Part shown: one piece after another, positions 62,838-64,000 of the stretch
Position numbering within the stretch: the stretch's first letter is position 1
Layout of the letters: each line of letters opens with the position of its first letter
Assembly (NCBI RefSeq): GCF_003007675.1
Contig: NZ_PXNP01000109.1
Span: 1,389-65,388, forward strand
Direction of reading: 5' to 3'
Origin: Marinobacter fuscus
GTDB lineage: Bacteria; Pseudomonadota; Gammaproteobacteria; Pseudomonadales; Oleiphilaceae
Length of the DNA stretch: 64,000 nt
Position numbers and translations under genes: made by a program
Notes under the pieces: model-generated
The model's database searches: none
What the model was told of the DNA's origin: nothing
Seen by the model: the letters and a program-made list of their open reading frames with translations, nothing else

Positions 62838-64000
62838 GCTCGGAAGCCCGGGCTGAACCCCGGCGCAAACGTCGTTTCATGGTTTTTAATAGTCTCGCGA
62901 GTCGCTGTACATCCTCACCAGGGGTTCCTGATGGTGGATCGCTATAGTAATGGGAGTTGGCTGCGCGGGCAAAAAGCTGCGGCGTATTGCCAAGCTCCGG
63001 ATGCGCTGCCGACAGCCGCTGTGCCAGAGTAAAGGGCGTCTCACCCGTTCTCACCGGCACTCCTGCCTCTTCGCACAGGCGCTGCCAGGACAGCATTACC
63101 CGGCCAAACGCATCCCTCTTTTCGCCCCTCCGCAAAGACAGCGCCGACACAAGGCCCGCAACCAGAAGGCCAGCCCCAATAACACCGGCAGTGAGGTAAC
63201 CGAGCTCCCTGAGGCCGAAACCGCCCGGCAACCGGGACATCAGATCCAGCTGGCTTTGCCCCTGGTATCCCACAACCCACCGCTGCCACTGATAGTTGAT
63301 TCTGTCTAACTGCAACGCGGCCCATTGCAGGGCGGCGAAATCCCGGTAACGATGGGGAGAAGTCAGTTCGTTTTCAAGAAACGATCCCTCCTCTTCCACC
63401 GCATCCCGCAAGCCGGACTCGATCCGGCTGGGTGCAATGGCCGCGGTTGGGTCTACACGCACCCACCCCTGTCCGGGCAGCCATACCTCAACCCATGCGT
63501 GGGCATCGTATTGACGAACAATAAGGTATTCCCCCCCCGCACCGGGGTCGCCTCCCTGATACCCCACCACAACACGGGCAGGAATGCCCGCCGCGCGAAA
63601 GACAAAGGTTGCAGCGCCTGCATAGTGAGCACAAAACCCCCGCATTTCATCGAACAGTAACGCATCAATACCATCCCGCGGCATGGCTGGCGGACGCAGC
63701 GTGTAGTAGTAGGCCTGAGTGCGAAACCGGCTCAGCAGCGTATTCACCACATCAACAGGGCGCTTGCCGGAAGCCAGCTCCCGGGCATAGTCCCGCGCCC
63801 TCGGGTTACCGGATCGGGGCAACTGCAGGTAACGCCGCTGTTCATCTTCTGAAAGACTGCCCGGATCAACGCTGGTGTCATTGCTGAGTGCCAACCGGTA
63901 CCGTATAGGACTGTCCGCTGGGCGCTCAAAACGGAACAGGTTTTCCGGCGTGCGGAACACGTTACCAGAGACCGCGACAGAGTTATCCAGGGCAAAAGCC
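62830..64000 (-). CDS. tgpA: Transglutaminase-like membrane protein TgpA, 5' part outside window
   Basis: The minus-strand frame stays open to the window edge, so the gene is cut at its 5' end. The visible 389 residues hold the transglutaminase core with catalytic Cys (GFCAHYAGAATFVFRAAGIPARVVVGYQGG), His ([16 protein letters not shown]) and Asp (VRVDPTAAI), followed by one membrane helix (YLTAGVIGAGLLVAGLVSAL) and a C-terminal DUF4129-like domain. This is the arrangement of P. aeruginosa TgpA, an essential protein with a periplasmic transglutaminase domain; its N-terminal membrane helices would lie outside. A GTG at 63960 is in frame but interrupts conserved-looking text (FALDNS) and is not taken as the start. 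Confidence 0.85.
   Translation of the reverse strand, partial: AFALDNSVAVSGNVFRTPENLFRFERPADSPIRYRLALSNDTSVDPGSLSEDEQRRYLQLPRSGNPRARDYARELASGKRPVDVVNTLLSRFRTQAYYYTLRPPAMPRDGIDALLFDEMRGFCAHYAGAATFVFRAAGIPARVVVGYQGGDPGAGGEYLIVRQYDAHAWVEVWLPGQGWVRVDPTAAIAPSRIESGLRDAVEEEGSFLENELTSPHRYRDFAALQWAALQLDRINYQWQRWVVGYQGQSQLDLMSRLPGGFGLRELGYLTAGVIGAGLLVAGLVSALSLRRGEKRDAFGRVMLSWQRLCEEAGVPVRTGETPFTLAQRLSAAHPELGNTPQLFARAANSHYYSDPPSGTPGEDVQRLARLLKTMKRRLRRGSARASEHD

Overview
The window looks like chromosomal core sequence from a marine gammaproteobacterium, most likely Marinobacter or a close relative. This is inferred from gene content, moderately high GC and gene order shared with Pseudomonas (fimL/dnaQ/rnhA/gloB/mltD/yejABEF/fabI; ftsK-lolA-rarA-serS-cobA; leuCDB-asd-fimV-truA-trpF-accD-folC-cvpA-purF-metZ; holB-pilZ). 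No search was run. There is no phage or CRISPR array. The only transposon trace is a transposase 3' end at the left edge, next to a tRNA-Ser.

Layout. 1-420: transposase tail and tRNA-Ser(UGA). 0.7-10.3 kb: yccA, then a sulfur and cofactor block: the sulfur relay tusDCBE, nfuA (Fe-S delivery), metH (B12 methionine synthase), a DUF2970 membrane protein, and cysI with a DUF934 gene (assimilatory sulfite reduction). An unlisted 34-codon membrane-peptide gene lies antisense between DUF2970 and cysI. 10.3-25.3 kb: sohB, an SCP2 protein, the type IV pilus regulator fimL, dnaQ/rnhA/methyltransferase, gloB, mltD, the yejABEF peptide importer and fabI. 25.3-28.8 kb: a PilZ-domain gene paired with a DUF1631-like gene, then DAHP synthase.

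28.8-45.7 kb is a long minus-strand series: cobA, serS, rarA, lolA, ftsK, metZ, purF, cvpA, a SPOR protein, folC, accD, trpA, trpB, trpF and truA, with many start/stop overlaps. 45.8-53.6 kb: fimV, asd and leuCDB. 53.6-54.1 kb is a 474-base divergent intergenic region holding two large hairpins, which is the most unusual structure in the window. 54.1-64 kb: a LysR regulator, an MFS transporter whose only well-placed start is ATC, aroC, prmB, and a minus-strand group transcribed as tgpA-holB-pilZ-hydrolase-DUF4892-patatin.

How the genes fit together. cobA makes the precursor of the siroheme used by CysI. Sulfide from CysI can feed MetZ, MetH completes methionine, and the Tus relay and NfuA use sulfur for tRNA and Fe-S clusters. 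FimL, FimV and PilZ are three regulators of type IV pilus function, sited at three separate places here.

Main candidate for something new: the two hairpins at 53797-53907 and 53967-54078. Their 28-29 bp stems are unrelated in sequence, but their ~55-nt loops are closely alike. Each loop folds into two small hairpins exposing an A-N-GGA motif, the form of an RsmA/CsrA binding site. Secondary candidates are the ATC start of the MFS gene, the 34-aa membrane peptide, and the PilZ/DUF1631 and patatin/DUF4892/hydrolase gene groups.
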